DNA from: an uncultured Prochlorococcus sp.
Lineage (GTDB): Bacteria > Cyanobacteriota > Cyanobacteriia > PCC-6307 > Cyanobiaceae
Assembly: GCF_902626525.1 (NCBI RefSeq)
Contig: NZ_CACOFR010000004.1
Coordinates: 66,525 to 130,524, forward strand
Direction: 5' to 3'
Length of the DNA stretch: 64,000 nucleotides
Both the position numbers and the translations under genes were made by a program. This document shows, piece after piece, positions 35,687-45,115 of the stretch. Every line of letters starts with the position of its first letter. Positions within the stretch are counted from its first letter, which is position 1. Under the pieces are notes generated by a model that saw nothing but the letters and a program-made list of their open reading frames with translations, made no database searches and had not been told where the DNA came from.

Positions 35687-37278
35687 ACAACTTTTAAATC
35701 CAAATTACTTAGTTCTTTTATCACATAATGACATAATCCCAAGTTCCATTTTTCAAGTAGTAGATCATGGTTTTTATTTATAGGTATAAGTTCAAATGTA
35801 ATAATATTTTTCTGCAATTTTATTTGAACTGAGGAGATTACCTCTTCAGGCCTTTGATCAAGGGCTGCCGCTATTCTCAATATCAATGACATTTCCAGAA
35901 CTAATGCTTTATCTTCTTTTGATATTAAATTTTGCCAAGACTCATGTCTTTTTTTTGGCAACGTCTTTCTATGGTATCTGGCGATAGAAGCAATAATATT
36001 TGTTTCCACATCGGAATAACCTAACAACTCGCAATTTTTTATTAAGTACCAAGAGTGTTTATGATATGAATTAATATTTACATATTTCCCACAAGTATAA
36101 AGATTAGAGGCTGCCCAAAGAAGGTCTTTAGCTTTAGAGTCATTATTGTTATGAAAGATATTTTTAGTTTGATCATAAATTTGAAAGGCAATATTAATAA
36201 CTTTTTCAGCTCTTAACTTATCAACTCCGAACTTACTAGCCTGATGCACTATAGTTGTTTTCCTAATATTACTTTGAATATTTAATTCGTTTTTTATTAT
36301 CCCTTTACGGAGCATCCAATCGACAACTAAACCTTCTCTTAATGACCTTTCACTTATAGTTAATTCACTAAAGTCCAACATCTCCATTGATGCATTTAAT
36401 ATCAATGCACCTGGAATAATTATTTCTGCTCTTCTCTCACTTAATGAAGGTAATTTCTTAATTTCCGAGACTGGCATTTTAATCAATTTTTCTAATACAT
36501 TCTGTAAATTTCCCCTATTAAATTTATAACCATGCATCTTTTGTTTGGATTCTCCTAAATCATCTAAAATCAAATTTCCTAATGAAGTTGCAGTGCCACT
36601 TGTCGCAATCATAGATAAAGGCTTATCTCCCCTTGTTCTACTCTTTATTTTCCGAACGGAAGGTTCTAAAGAACCTTGAATAAAAGTTGCTAGAAACTTA
36701 GATCTTTCTAAATTTAGAGGCTCTTTATTTAAAAAATCATTCTTAAGTCTTACCGCACCAATCCTCGAACTTGTTAGAGCTATTGCATCTTTTTTATCTG
36801 CAAGTATTAATTCTGTTGATCCTCCGCCTATATCTATGATTACATAAGACTGATCTTCAAAAGCCATACCAGATAGAACTCCAAGGTAAATTAATCTGGC
36901 TTCCTCAGCACCACTTATTAATTCAATTTTAATACCAGTTTCATCAAAAACTCTTCGTATAAAATCTTGTCCGTTTGGAGCTTCTCTAACTGCGCTTGTA
37001 GCTGCTGTTACTATTTGACTTACTTTATTACTTTTGCAATATTCCTTAAATCGCTTGAGAGTAACAAATGCCCTTTGCATTGATTCTTCAGAAAGATTTC
37101 CCTCTTCATCTTTTTCTCCAAGACGAGTGGTGGATTTATCAGTGAATTTTATAGAGAATGATTTTAAATCTAAATTAATTTCTGCTATCAAAAGATGTGT
37201 AGAGTTAGTTCCAATATCTATCGAAGCTACTAAAATTTCCTTCTCTTGAGAATATCTTAAATCTTTTTTCAGTATCAT
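35683..37278 (-). CDS. ppx: Exopolyphosphatase / GppA-type phosphatase
   Basis: Degrades inorganic polyphosphate, or pppGpp in the GppA branch. The ASKHA fold motifs are SIDIGTNSTHLLIAEINL near residue 20, AATSAVREAPNG, VIDIGGGSTELILAD near residue 147 and MIATSGTATSLG near residue 228. The C-terminal half (from about residue 320) contains a helical HD-like domain with ASKFGVDKLRAEKV and ASIARYHRKTLPKK. At 531 residues it matches full-length bacterial Ppx. The start ATG gives MILKKDLRYSQEKE. It is divergent from the prenyltransferase gene (104-base spacer). Confidence 0.94.
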   Translation of the reverse strand: MILKKDLRYSQEKEILVASIDIGTNSTHLLIAEINLDLKSFSIKFTDKSTTRLGEKDEEGNLSEESMQRAFVTLKRFKEYCKSNKVSQIVTAATSAVREAPNGQDFIRRVFDETGIKIELISGAEEARLIYLGVLSGMAFEDQSYVIIDIGGGSTELILADKKDAIALTSSRIGAVRLKNDFLNKEPLNLERSKFLATFIQGSLEPSVRKIKSRTRGDKPLSMIATSGTATSLGNLILDDLGESKQKMHGYKFNRGNLQNVLEKLIKMPVSEIKKLPSLSERRAEIIIPGALILNASMEMLDFSELTISERSLREGLVVDWMLRKGIIKNELNIQSNIRKTTIVHQASKFGVDKLRAEKVINIAFQIYDQTKNIFHNNNDSKAKDLLWAASNLYTCGKYVNINSYHKHSWYLIKNCELLGYSDVETNIIASIARYHRKTLPKKRHESWQNLISKEDKALVLEMSLILRIAAALDQRPEEVISSVQIKLQKNIITFELIPINKNHDLLLEKWNLGLCHYVIKELSNLDLKVV

Positions 37279-37382
37279 CTGTTTTTATAAGATTCAGATA
37301 TCTTTTATCCATTTAGTAATATACTCAAGAATGACAATTAAATGATAGATATCACTGCATCCTAGTAAGATTATTTAAAGTA

Positions 37383-38291
37383 ATGAAATATACAATAGTT
37401 TCTATGCGAAATAAAAATTGGGAAATTAAATTAAAGACTTTTTTTGAATTACTAAGGTGGAATAAGCCAACTGGCAGAATAATTTTGCTTATTCCTGCTG
37501 GCTGGAGCTTGTATCTGACTCCAGATGATAATCCAACATTTTTAATGTTTTTAAGAATAATTATAGGAGGGCTATTAGTTAGTGGATTAGGTTGTGTAGT
37601 TAATGATATTTGGGATAAAAAAATAGATCAAAAAGTTGTTAGGACTAAAAATAGACCTCTCGCTGCAAATAAAATTAATCTCAAAACAGCTTATACGATC
37701 CTTATCCTTTTAATTATATGTAGTTTCTTTTTAACCTTGTCAATACCTGAACCTGGCAGGGTCCTTTCTATTTCGCTTGCTTTTATAGCTTTGCCCATTA
37801 TTTTAATTTATCCTTCTGCAAAAAGATGGTTTAAATATCCACAGTTAATCTTATCAATATGCTGGGGTTTTGCGGTCTTAATTCCATGGGCGGCAAATGA
37901 GGGTAATTTGAATAGTATTGTTTTATTGTTTTGCTGGCTAGCTACCATTTTTTGGACCTTTGGCTTTGACACAGTTTATGCTTTAGCAGATAAAAAATAT
38001 GATATCAACATTGGAATAAATAGTTCCGCTATTAACCTCCAAAAAAATACAAGAATAACTATTCAAATTTGTTATTTTTTAACTTCTATTTTTCTTGCAT
38101 TATGCGGAGTTATTAATCAAATGGATTTTATTTTTTGGCCAATTTGGCTTATTGTATCAATCTTAATGCAGAGAGATATTCTAAAGGTCTTTCCAGAGAA
38201 TAAACAATCGATAAAAAATATTAGTAATCACTTCAAAAATCAATCAATTTATGGAGGAGCAATTTTATTAGGAATTATTGTTTCATCCTAA
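37383..38291 (+). CDS. UbiA-family polyprenyltransferase (probable 4-hydroxybenzoate polyprenyltransferase)
   Basis: A 302-residue membrane prenyltransferase with about eight helices. The first aspartate motif is NDIWDKKIDQKV near residue 73, followed by RTKNRPLAANKI. The second is DTVYALADKKYDINIG near residue 198. FELLRWNKPTGRIILLIPAGWSL at the N-terminus is typical of 4-hydroxybenzoate polyprenyltransferases (UbiA), which in cyanobacteria supply plastoquinone. The substrate assignment is a family inference. The start ATG gives MKYTIVSMRNKNW; a second ATG seven codons on is possible. It is followed at nine bases by the LD-carboxypeptidase gene. Confidence 0.9.
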   Translation: MKYTIVSMRNKNWEIKLKTFFELLRWNKPTGRIILLIPAGWSLYLTPDDNPTFLMFLRIIIGGLLVSGLGCVVNDIWDKKIDQKVVRTKNRPLAANKINLKTAYTILILLIICSFFLTLSIPEPGRVLSISLAFIALPIILIYPSAKRWFKYPQLILSICWGFAVLIPWAANEGNLNSIVLLFCWLATIFWTFGFDTVYALADKKYDINIGINSSAINLQKNTRITIQICYFLTSIFLALCGVINQMDFIFWPIWLIVSILMQRDILKVFPENKQSIKNISNHFKNQSIYGGAILLGIIVSS

Positions 38292-38300
38292 ATTCTCAAT

Positions 38301-39170
38301 ATGGTTATTAGATTAAAAAAGGGAGATCAGATAAAAATATTAGCTCCAGGTTCTTTTATTGAGGAAGAAGAAAATTTTAATAAAGGCCTAAAAATTTTAA
38401 AAAATTGGGGATTAGAAATTAATGAAAATAATACTCTATCAAGAAGATTTGGTTATTTTGCAGGAGATGATCTAACTAGATTTAAAGAACTAGAAAAAGC
38501 ACAAAATAGTAAGCTAATCATTTTTGCAAAGGGAGGTTGGGGTTCAGCAAGAATATTAGAGAAAGACCCTTCTTGGGGGAACGGATTAATGCTTGGATTC
38601 TCAGATACCTGTTCTTTATTACTTTCTAAATATTCTCAAGGCTTTACTGGTTCTATTCATGGGCCAATGGTTACAAGTCTTTTCAAAGAACCAGAGTGGA
38701 GTATTGAGAGATTGAGAACTTTACTTTTTGAGGGATACATAGATGATATAAGAGGAATTCCTTTAAGAGGAGGGAAAGCAAAAGGAGAAGTAATAGTTAC
38801 TAATTTAACTATTTTCACTTTTTTAATTGGTACAAATCACTTCCCAGATTGCAGAGGGAAAATAATAATTTTTGAAGATATAAATGAAGATATTTATAAA
38901 ATCGATCGTATGTTGACTTATCTGAGAATGACTAAAACAATAGCCGATATTGCAGGTATTGGATTCGGAAGTTTTTCTAATGATTGTTCTAACTCTGATT
39001 GGAAGGATTTATTAAAAAACTGCATTTTAGAAAGACTGAAAGAATTTAATTTTCCCATTCTTTTTGACCTCCCCATAGGCCATATATCAGGTAATGCTTG
39101 TATCCCTTTGGGATATAAAACTACATTAAATGGCGATGATGGAACTCTAAGTGTAGAGATCCCTTTTTGA
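38301..39170 (+). CDS. LD-carboxypeptidase family (S66) protein
   Basis: A serine peptidase of family S66 that can cleave the D-Ala from murein tetrapeptides. The nucleophile serine is in LGFSDTCSLLL near residue 97, FAKGGWGSARIL precedes it, IIFEDINEDIYKIDR near residue 193 gives the Glu, and FDLPIGHISGN near residue 258 gives the His. The Ser-Glu-His set is therefore complete. The 289-residue length is typical. Its substrate may be cell-wall recycling peptides or microcin-like peptides; no related gene is nearby. The start ATG gives MVIRLKKGDQIKI, nine bases after the prenyltransferase stop. It abuts the ispD stop. Confidence 0.9.
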   Translation: MVIRLKKGDQIKILAPGSFIEEEENFNKGLKILKNWGLEINENNTLSRRFGYFAGDDLTRFKELEKAQNSKLIIFAKGGWGSARILEKDPSWGNGLMLGFSDTCSLLLSKYSQGFTGSIHGPMVTSLFKEPEWSIERLRTLLFEGYIDDIRGIPLRGGKAKGEVIVTNLTIFTFLIGTNHFPDCRGKIIIFEDINEDIYKIDRMLTYLRMTKTIADIAGIGFGSFSNDCSNSDWKDLLKNCILERLKEFNFPILFDLPIGHISGNACIPLGYKTTLNGDDGTLSVEIPF

Positions 39171-39842
39171 TCAAGAATTTTGCACAAAAAGTTTTGCTAT
39201 TTTCAAATCTATCGGGGATGTAATTTTTATATTTGAATAATTCCCTTCAATAATCTTTACTTCCCAATTAAGCATTTCGTAGAGTGAAGCATCATCTGTG
39301 ACTTTCCAATTTTTATCAATTGCCATCTTATGAGCTTTTTTTAATCTATTTACTAAAAAGCCCTGAGGAGTTTGAGCCGCCCACAAATTATTTCTATCTG
39401 GTGTTTCTTTAATAAAACCTTGATTATCAACTATTTTTATTGTGTCAGTTACCTTAGTAGCCAAAATAACAGCATCATTTTCATCTAATTTCTTGGCGCA
39501 TTGGTCTATTAATTCAGGATTAATTAGACATCGAGCACCATCATGAATTAAAACTTTTTCAGCATCTTTTGGGAGTGCATTTAAACCATTAAAGACTGAC
39601 TCTTGCCTAGTATCCCCACCATTAATCCAATTCACTTTATGAGAAAAATTCTTTGCTGAATTTAATAATAATTTTTTATCTTTTGGTTGCCCAATTATTC
39701 CTACCCAGCTTGTTGAGCTTGCAGAAAATACTGATTTAAGTGTCCAATAAATCAAAGACTCGCCTTCTAAATCGATAAGTAATTTATTTTTCCCAGCTTT
39801 CATTCTGCTACCACTACCTGCAGCTGGTATTAAGAAGTGCAC
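39171..39842 (-). CDS. ispD: 2-C-methyl-D-erythritol 4-phosphate cytidylyltransferase
   Basis: Third enzyme of the MEP route to isoprenoids, making CDP-ME. Family signature blocks are [36 protein letters not shown] near residue 100, KVTDTIKIV and [17 protein letters not shown], plus [10 protein letters not shown]. The track starts at a TTG at 39899, but the enzyme normally begins just before [10 protein letters not shown] therefore choose the GTG at 39842 ([11 protein letters not shown]), giving 223 residues, the usual size. It is divergent from fabG and tail-to-tail with the LD-carboxypeptidase gene. Confidence 0.95.
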   Translation of the reverse strand: MHFLIPAAGSGSRMKAGKNKLLIDLEGESLIYWTLKSVFSASSTSWVGIIGQPKDKKLLLNSAKNFSHKVNWINGGDTRQESVFNGLNALPKDAEKVLIHDGARCLINPELIDQCAKKLDENDAVILATKVTDTIKIVDNQGFIKETPDRNNLWAAQTPQGFLVNRLKKAHKMAIDKNWKVTDDASLYEMLNWEVKIIEGNYSNIKITSPIDLKIAKLFVQNS

Positions 39843-39932
39843 GATAAAAGAACTTAATTTTTCTAGACAATTATAAATAAAAGCAATATCTTTGCACAAA
39901 TAGTACTACCATTAAAAATTATAATTTTCATA

Positions 39933-40682
39933 ATGTCCAATACAGATTCATTATCAGACAAAGTTGCCTTAATCACTGGAGCTAGCAGGGGAATTGGTAA
40001 AGAAATTGCTTTAGAACTAAGCCGCTTAGGAGCAGAAGTTATTATTAATTACTCTTCATCTGATGAGAAAGCTGAAGAAGTTGTCCGTTCTATAAAAAAT
40101 TCAGGAGGTAAAGCTTATAAATTAAAATTTGATGTTTCAAAAGAGGATTCTGTAAGTTCAGCTCTTGAAGAAATCATAAAAATTAGTGGCTCCATTGATA
40201 TCCTCATTAACAATGCTGGTATTACTAGAGATGGTCTATTGATGAGAATGAAATCTGAACAATGGGATGATGTATTAAATACAAATTTAAAGGGAGTTTT
40301 TCTCTGTACCAAATATGCTTCTAAATTCATGATAAAAAAAAGGAGTGGTAGTATCGTAAATATTTCATCTGTTGTTGGAATAATTGGCAACCCTGGCCAA
40401 GCAAATTATTCTGCAGCCAAAGCTGGAGTTATAGGATTCACTAAAACTTGTGCTAAAGAATTTGCTTCTAGAGGTATCAATGTAAATGCAATAGCTCCAG
40501 GTTTCATAGAGACAGAGATGACAGAAAAACTTAATACTGAAGAGATTCTTAAAGTTATACCATTAGGGAAATTGGGAAGTTGTTCTCAAATTGCGAACTT
40601 AGTATCATTTTTAGTTTCAAGTAATGCGGGGGAATATATTACAGGACAAACAATAAGTATCGATGGGGGAATGAGTATTTAA
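39933..40682 (+). CDS. fabG: 3-oxoacyl-ACP reductase
   Basis: Classical SDR that reduces 3-oxoacyl-ACP in fatty acid synthesis. LITGASRGIGKEIALEL is the NADPH loop, ILINNAGITRDGLLMRMK the NNAG motif with the FabG-specific continuation, NISSVVGIIGNPGQANYSAAK holds Ser and YxxxK, and INVNAIAPGFIETEM follows. The C-terminus GEYITGQTISIDGGMSI is diagnostic. The 249-residue length is exact for FabG. The ATG gives MSNTDSLSDKVAL. It abuts the small convergent membrane-protein gene with no spacer. Confidence 0.96.
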   Translation: MSNTDSLSDKVALITGASRGIGKEIALELSRLGAEVIINYSSSDEKAEEVVRSIKNSGGKAYKLKFDVSKEDSVSSALEEIIKISGSIDILINNAGITRDGLLMRMKSEQWDDVLNTNLKGVFLCTKYASKFMIKKRSGSIVNISSVVGIIGNPGQANYSAAKAGVIGFTKTCAKEFASRGINVNAIAPGFIETEMTEKLNTEEILKVIPLGKLGSCSQIANLVSFLVSSNAGEYITGQTISIDGGMSI

Positions 40683-40862
40683 TTATGTACTTTCATAAGG
40701 TTGAACCAACTCATCTCTTAGCCTTCTAATTTTTTGTAATAATTTCAGTCTTCGGCTTCTGGCTGTTAATGTCAAAAAAAATCTTAAAGGAAAATAAATT
40801 AATGTCATAGCAATTGCAAGCATTGCTGTAAGTGTAAAAATAAGATTATTTGTTTCATCCAT
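40683..40862 (-). CDS. Small membrane protein, 59 residues, missing from ORF track
   Basis: A 59-residue gene not listed in the track. It reads MDETNNLIFTLTAMLAIAMT, then a hydrophobic helix continuing LIYFPLRFFLTL, then a basic amphipathic segment TARSRRLKLLQKIRRLRDEL and VQPYEST. One N-terminal membrane helix with a positively charged, probably cytoplasmic tail is the clear pattern. I do not recognise a named family. It shares no spacer with fabG (convergent) and its ATG lies 131 bases from groEL, in a divergent arrangement. Codon use is in keeping with its neighbours. Confidence 0.75.
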   Translation of the reverse strand: MDETNNLIFTLTAMLAIAMTLIYFPLRFFLTLTARSRRLKLLQKIRRLRDELVQPYEST

Positions 40863-40993
40863 ATCTTAAAGATACTATTATTTGAATTAATTTGTTTTTC
40901 TTATAAGAAGAAATTCGGCTTTCCCCACTTAATTAAATATCCCTTAAAAATGATTCTATGGGAGATTAGAATAAGATTAAAGACCCTGTAAAC

Positions 40994-42739
40994 ATGGCCA
41001 AACAATTAAGCTTTTCTAACGAATCAAGAGAAGCATTAGAAAAAGGTGTGAATTTCGTAGCTGATGCAGTGAAAGTTACTATTGGACCTAAAGCAAAAAA
41101 CGTAGTAATTGAGAGGAAATTCGGTTCACCAGATGTAGTAAGGGATGGATCTACAGTTGCTAAAGAGATAGAAATTGAGAACCCTATTTCTAATTTAGGA
41201 GCGAAATTAATAGAACAGGTAGCATCTAAAACAAAAGAAAGTGCCGGAGATGGGACAACAACAGCAACTATTTTGACTCAAAAAATGGTTCAGGAAGGAT
41301 TAAAAAATATTGCTTCTGGGGCCAATCCAATGGAATTAAAAAAAGGGATGGAGTTGGGCTTATCCTATGTTTTAGAAAAACTAAGTTCAAAGAGTATTTC
41401 ATTAAGTGGTTCTGATATCCAAAAAGTTGCCACAGTTAGTGCTGGAGGTGATGAAGAGATTGGATCTATTATTTCGAGGGCAATGGGTATCGTTACTTCT
41501 GATGGCGTGATCACTGTTGAAGAATCTCAATCATTAGATACAGAATTAGATATTACTGAAGGAATGTCTTTTGATAGAGGTTATAGTTCTCCGTATTTTG
41601 TAACGGACCAAGAAAGACAAGTTTGTGAACTTGAAAACCCTAAAATATTAATAACTGACCAAAAAATTTCAACACTAGCAAATTTAGTTTCAATCCTAGA
41701 GGAAATTCAGAAATCAGGTTCACCTTTTCTAATCCTTGCTGAAGATATCGAAGGTGAGGCTTTAACAACTCTTGTCTTGAATAAAAATAGTGGGGTGTTA
41801 AATGTAGCTTCTGTAAGAGCTCCATTATTTGGTGAGAGAAGAAAAGCTGCCCTTGAAGATATAGCTATTCTTACAGGAGCTAAGTTAATTAGTGAAGATA
41901 AATCGATGACACTAGATAAAGTGTCAATGGATGATCTAGGTAAAGCAAAAAAAATTACAATAACAAAAGATAAAACCACCATTGTTGCCTTCGAAGACAC
42001 AAAAGATTTAGTAAAAGCAAGAGTAGAGAAATTAAAGAGAGAAGTCGACATAACAGAATCTGAATATGATCAGGACAAAATTAATGAGAGGATAGCTAAA
42101 CTTGCTGGAGGCGTGGCTCTTATCAAAGTCGGAGCTGCAACAGAAACAGAGATGAAGTATAAAAAGTTAAGAATCGAAGATTCTCTTAATGCTACAAAGG
42201 CGGCAATAGAAGAGGGTGTAGTTTCTGGAGGTGGGCAAACTTTAATTGACATATCAGATGATCTCTTGAATTTGAGGCAAAACTCATCAGATGATTTAAG
42301 AACAGGAATAAATATATTAAGAGAAGCACTTTTGGAACCAACTAAACAAATTGCAAAAAATGCAGGTTTTAATGGTGATGTAGTTATCACTGAAATTAAA
42401 AGACTTAATAAAGGATTTAATGCTAATTCAGGAAAATATGAGGATTTAAAAGAGTCAGGGATATTAGACCCAACCAAAGTAATAAGATTAGCTCTTCAAG
42501 ATTCAGTATCTATTGCAGCCATGCTTCTTACAACAGAAGTTGCAATTGCTGATATTCCAGAACCAGAAGCCGCTGTCCCTGCAGGGCCAGGTGGAGATCC
42601 CATGGCTGGCATGGGAGGAATGGGTATGCCCGGCATGGGAGGAATGGGTATGCCCGGTATGGGAGGAATGGGTATGCCCGGCATGGGAGGAATGGGTATG
42701 CCCGGTATGGGAGGAATGGGTATGCCCGGTATGATGTAA
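40994..42739 (+). CDS. groL: 60 kDa chaperonin GroEL, solitary copy
   Basis: Subunit of the GroEL double ring. [19 protein letters not shown], the ATPase motif [16 protein letters not shown] near residue 87 and [16 protein letters not shown] near residue 408 are present. The C-terminal tail is a long repeat of GGMGMPGM units encoded by a 24-base tandem repeat. At 581 residues it is longer than E. coli GroEL (548) because of this tail. No groES precedes it, so it is the cyanobacterial second-type solitary chaperonin gene. No CIRCE operator was seen in the 131-base spacer upstream. The ATG gives [15 protein letters not shown]. Confidence 0.95.
   Translation: MAKQLSFSNESREALEKGVNFVADAVKVTIGPKAKNVVIERKFGSPDVVRDGSTVAKEIEIENPISNLGAKLIEQVASKTKESAGDGTTTATILTQKMVQEGLKNIASGANPMELKKGMELGLSYVLEKLSSKSISLSGSDIQKVATVSAGGDEEIGSIISRAMGIVTSDGVITVEESQSLDTELDITEGMSFDRGYSSPYFVTDQERQVCELENPKILITDQKISTLANLVSILEEIQKSGSPFLILAEDIEGEALTTLVLNKNSGVLNVASVRAPLFGERRKAALEDIAILTGAKLISEDKSMTLDKVSMDDLGKAKKITITKDKTTIVAFEDTKDLVKARVEKLKREVDITESEYDQDKINERIAKLAGGVALIKVGAATETEMKYKKLRIEDSLNATKAAIEEGVVSGGGQTLIDISDDLLNLRQNSSDDLRTGINILREALLEPTKQIAKNAGFNGDVVITEIKRLNKGFNANSGKYEDLKESGILDPTKVIRLALQDSVSIAAMLLTTEVAIADIPEPEAAVPAGPGGDPMAGMGGMGMPGMGGMGMPGMGGMGMPGMGGMGMPGMGGMGMPGMM
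42611..42730 (+). repeat. Five 24-base tandem repeats encoding the GroEL GGM tail
   Basis: Five consecutive copies of ATGGGAGGAATGGGTATGCC plus CGGC or CGGT encode MGGMGMPG. They differ only at the last base, in the order C,T,C,T,T. The alternation suggests a 48-base duplication on top of the basic unit. Confidence 0.97.
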
Positions 42740-42759
42740 AAAAACTAACTAGCTTTTTT
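42739..42759. terminator. Possible bidirectional terminator after groEL
   Basis: AAAAAACT/AGCTTTTTT form an imperfect stem right at the groEL stop, with T-runs in both directions. It overlaps the end of the convergent hypothetical gene. A weak candidate only. Confidence 0.3.
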
Positions 42760-43182
42760 ATTTTTATTAATCCACTTTCTTAAATTTCTAATGTCCGGGA
42801 GTGGTAAATTTTGATTTTTATTAATGTATTTTATATTTTTTTCAGAATTTTGATTATTGCTTAATATTTCATTCCTAATGGCAGTTTCTATATTCTTTAA
42901 TTTACACTTAGTTTCTTCAAGATTTTCTGAAGTTTTTAAAAATTTTAGATTAACCTGTTCTTGATTTCCTTCTTCATGACCTTCCTCAATTAAAGAAATT
43001 TGTTTTTGATTTTGTTCATCATGCTGATTTTTCTTATTTTCTGGACTATGGATTAATAAATCATTTAAAGAATCAATCCCAAACCTATGGACCCACTTAA
43101 CAATAATATTTTCTTTAAGCAAAATATTATTTTCTAGAGATGCCTTTGTAAAAGCTTCTGATAGATGATCCTTTAAAAGCAT
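42745..43182 (-). CDS. Hypothetical protein, last gene of the ctaA-ctaB-ABC run
   Basis: A 145-residue, highly charged and asparagine/glutamine-rich protein without membrane segments. The N-terminal third (LLKDHLSEAFTKASLENNIL, KWVHRFGIDSLNDLL) may be a small folded helical domain. The middle (NQHDEQNQKQISLIEEGHEE) looks disordered, and the C-terminus ends with LPLPDIRNLRKWINKNKKAS. I do not recognise it. It lies seven bases downstream of the ABC permease gene and is probably co-transcribed with it. The ATG start gives MLLKDHLSEAF. Confidence 0.65.
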   Translation of the reverse strand: MLLKDHLSEAFTKASLENNILLKENIIVKWVHRFGIDSLNDLLIHSPENKKNQHDEQNQKQISLIEEGHEEGNQEQVNLKFLKTSENLEETKCKLKNIETAIRNEILSNNQNSEKNIKYINKNQNLPLPDIRNLRKWINKNKKAS

Positions 43183-43189
43183 AGATTTT

Positions 43190-44014
43190 TTAATTTAATT
43201 TTCTGTTTAACAGTGGCCTTATTATGGTCAAGGAAAAAACTGTTAAAGAAAATAATATTAAGATACAACTCTTACAAGTTAAATCACCGTATGGGGCATG
43301 TAAAGCCACTAATTCCAAATCCATTGTTTGTGTATAGGCAGTTCTGATAGGTTCTATAGCAAAAGTTAATGGATTTAATGAAGCTAACCACCCCAGCCAA
43401 TTTGGCATAAAAGAGATAGGAGCTAAAGCAGTACTTGCAAAAAGGAGAGGTAAGTTTATTACAAATATGAGGGCAATTAATTCAATATGACCAGGCAAAA
43501 CGAATGCTAAACATAAACTTATTGATGTAACGAAAAGGACCAATAAAATAAGGGTTGTAAAAACAATGCCTAGACCATATAAGTTTGGCCATCCATAACC
43601 TAAAATGTATGAGACAATCATTATTACAATACTCTGAACAAAACTCAGTATGGTTATGTAAAAGAAAGAAGATAATACTATGGATAACCTACTTGTTAAA
43701 GGAGCCACAAGTAACCTATTGAGAAATCCAAACTCTCTATCAAACATTAAAGGCAGACCAGAATTTAAGGCTCCACTAAAAGCAGTAAAAACGATAAGTC
43801 CTGCTCCAAGAAAATTTCCATACGAATCTACTCCAGGCAAAAAACCTTCAGGAGCTTTAGAAAAAAGTGACCCGAATAAAAAAAGCCAAATTATGGGTTG
43901 TAATATTCCAGCCAAAAGAGTTGATGGCCTTCTTTGAAGTTGGATAAATAATCTCTTAGTTAAGGCAAATGTTTCTTGATATAAATAGAACAAATTATAT
44001 TGTTTTAATTCCAT
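43190..44014 (-). CDS. ABC-2 type exporter permease (DrrB-like)
   Basis: A 274-residue membrane protein of the ABC-2 exporter type with about six helices. RRPSTLLAGILQPIIWLFLFG near residue 29 and LPLMFDREFGFLNRLLVAPLT near residue 93 are the recognised ABC-2 signatures. LVFVINLPLLFASTALAPISFMP-like sequence follows near residue 195. It pairs with the ATPase encoded just upstream. I choose the ATG at 44014 (MELKQYNLFYLY) over the track's start four codons earlier. Substrate unknown. It shares the reverse operon with ctaA and ctaB, 45 bases after the ATPase gene. Confidence 0.87.
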   Translation of the reverse strand: MELKQYNLFYLYQETFALTKRLFIQLQRRPSTLLAGILQPIIWLFLFGSLFSKAPEGFLPGVDSYGNFLGAGLIVFTAFSGALNSGLPLMFDREFGFLNRLLVAPLTSRLSIVLSSFFYITILSFVQSIVIMIVSYILGYGWPNLYGLGIVFTTLILLVLFVTSISLCLAFVLPGHIELIALIFVINLPLLFASTALAPISFMPNWLGWLASLNPLTFAIEPIRTAYTQTMDLELVALHAPYGDLTCKSCILILFSLTVFSLTIIRPLLNRKLN

Positions 44015-44059
44015 AATTAATTGCAATTATTGTCCATTATAGTTAGTCAACAAGAATTT

Positions 44060-45076
44060 TTATCGCATCGATTGCTTTGATTCTTTTTTAAAGTCTCTTT
44101 TACCTGCCATCGAAATTTCAGCATCTAATAATGTTTTTCCAGTCGCCTGAAGATATACATCATCCAAGCTTGGCTGACTTTGGGTAAGAGAAAAAATTTC
44201 AAACTTTGAAAAGGCTAATTCCACTTTTAGCTTCGTAAGTAAATCTTTTTCTTTATCTGCTACAAAATTTATTGAAAACCCTTGCGATTCATTAATAATT
44301 ATCTGACTAATTCCATCTATTGAAGATAAAATCTGACCTATTTTTTCTGCTTCTTTTTGATTACTAAATTCCTTAACTTTCAGAGTTATTCTATCTCCTC
44401 CTAATTTATTTTTAAGTTGTGAAGGAGTTCCTTGTGCTATGACTCTCCCATTATCGATTATCACTAATTTATCCGCTAATTTATCTATTTCATCTAAATA
44501 GTGACTACTTAAAATAATTGTCATTCCGTTATTTCTCAAATCTTTCAAAAGTTGCCATATTATATTTCTACTTTCAATATCTAAACCAACAGTAGGCTCA
44601 TCCAATATTAAGACTTGGGGTAAATGTAAAAGTCCAGCCGCAAGATCTACTCTTCTTTTCATCCCACCCGAATAAGTCCCACATTTTCGATCAATCCAAT
44701 CATGCATTTTTAATTGATCTACTAGTTTTTGTATCCTTTCAATTTTTTTATTTTTATTAATATGATATAAATCTGATTGAAAATCCAAAAGTTCTCTTCC
44801 TGTAAGTATTTTATCAAGTGCAATATCCTGAGCTACATACCCAATTAATTCTCTAATTTTCCTTGAATTCTTTATCAAATTAATATTATTTATAAAAACT
44901 TCTCCACTATCAGGTTCAATTAAAGTGGCTAGTATTTTTATTAATGTTGATTTACCAGCACCATTTGGACCAAGAATTCCAAATAATGTTCCAGCTTCAA
45001 TTCCAAGCGATAAATTTTTTAATGCTTCAATATCTGAATATGATTTTGATAGCTCATTAACTTCTATATGATTCAT
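44060..45076 (-). CDS. ABC exporter ATP-binding protein (DrrA-like)
   Basis: The nucleotide-binding subunit of the same exporter. Walker A is GPNGAGKSTLIKIL near residue 38, the Q-loop VAQDIALD follows, the signature is TYSGGMKRRVDLAAGLL near residue 136 and Walker B is QVLILDEPTVGLD near residue 157. A C-terminal DUF4162-like extension of about 100 residues (ITLKVKEFSNQKEAEK onwards) is typical of DrrA/CcmA-type ATPases. The ATG at 45076 is preferred to the TTG one codon earlier. It is 39 bases downstream of ctaB. Confidence 0.93.
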   Translation of the reverse strand: MNHIEVNELSKSYSDIEALKNLSLGIEAGTLFGILGPNGAGKSTLIKILATLIEPDSGEVFINNINLIKNSRKIRELIGYVAQDIALDKILTGRELLDFQSDLYHINKNKKIERIQKLVDQLKMHDWIDRKCGTYSGGMKRRVDLAAGLLHLPQVLILDEPTVGLDIESRNIIWQLLKDLRNNGMTIILSSHYLDEIDKLADKLVIIDNGRVIAQGTPSQLKNKLGGDRITLKVKEFSNQKEAEKIGQILSSIDGISQIIINESQGFSINFVADKEKDLLTKLKVELAFSKFEIFSLTQSQPSLDDVYLQATGKTLLDAEISMAGKRDFKKESKQSMR

Positions 45077-45115
45077 CAAACCTGCTTGTTACTTAGAGTA
45101 CATCTTACATCCAAT

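Noticed and set aside
40863-40993. CIRCE operator expected before groEL
   Set aside because: No TTAGCACTC-N9-GAGTGCTAA pair is visible.
42496-42684. Reverse-strand ORF with repeated MPGIPIPP units
   Set aside because: It is the antisense shadow of the GroEL GGM repeat and runs through the end of groEL.
42513-42734. Forward ORF with repeated EEWVCPAW units
   Set aside because: It is another frame of the same 24-base groEL repeats; periodic DNA keeps all frames open.
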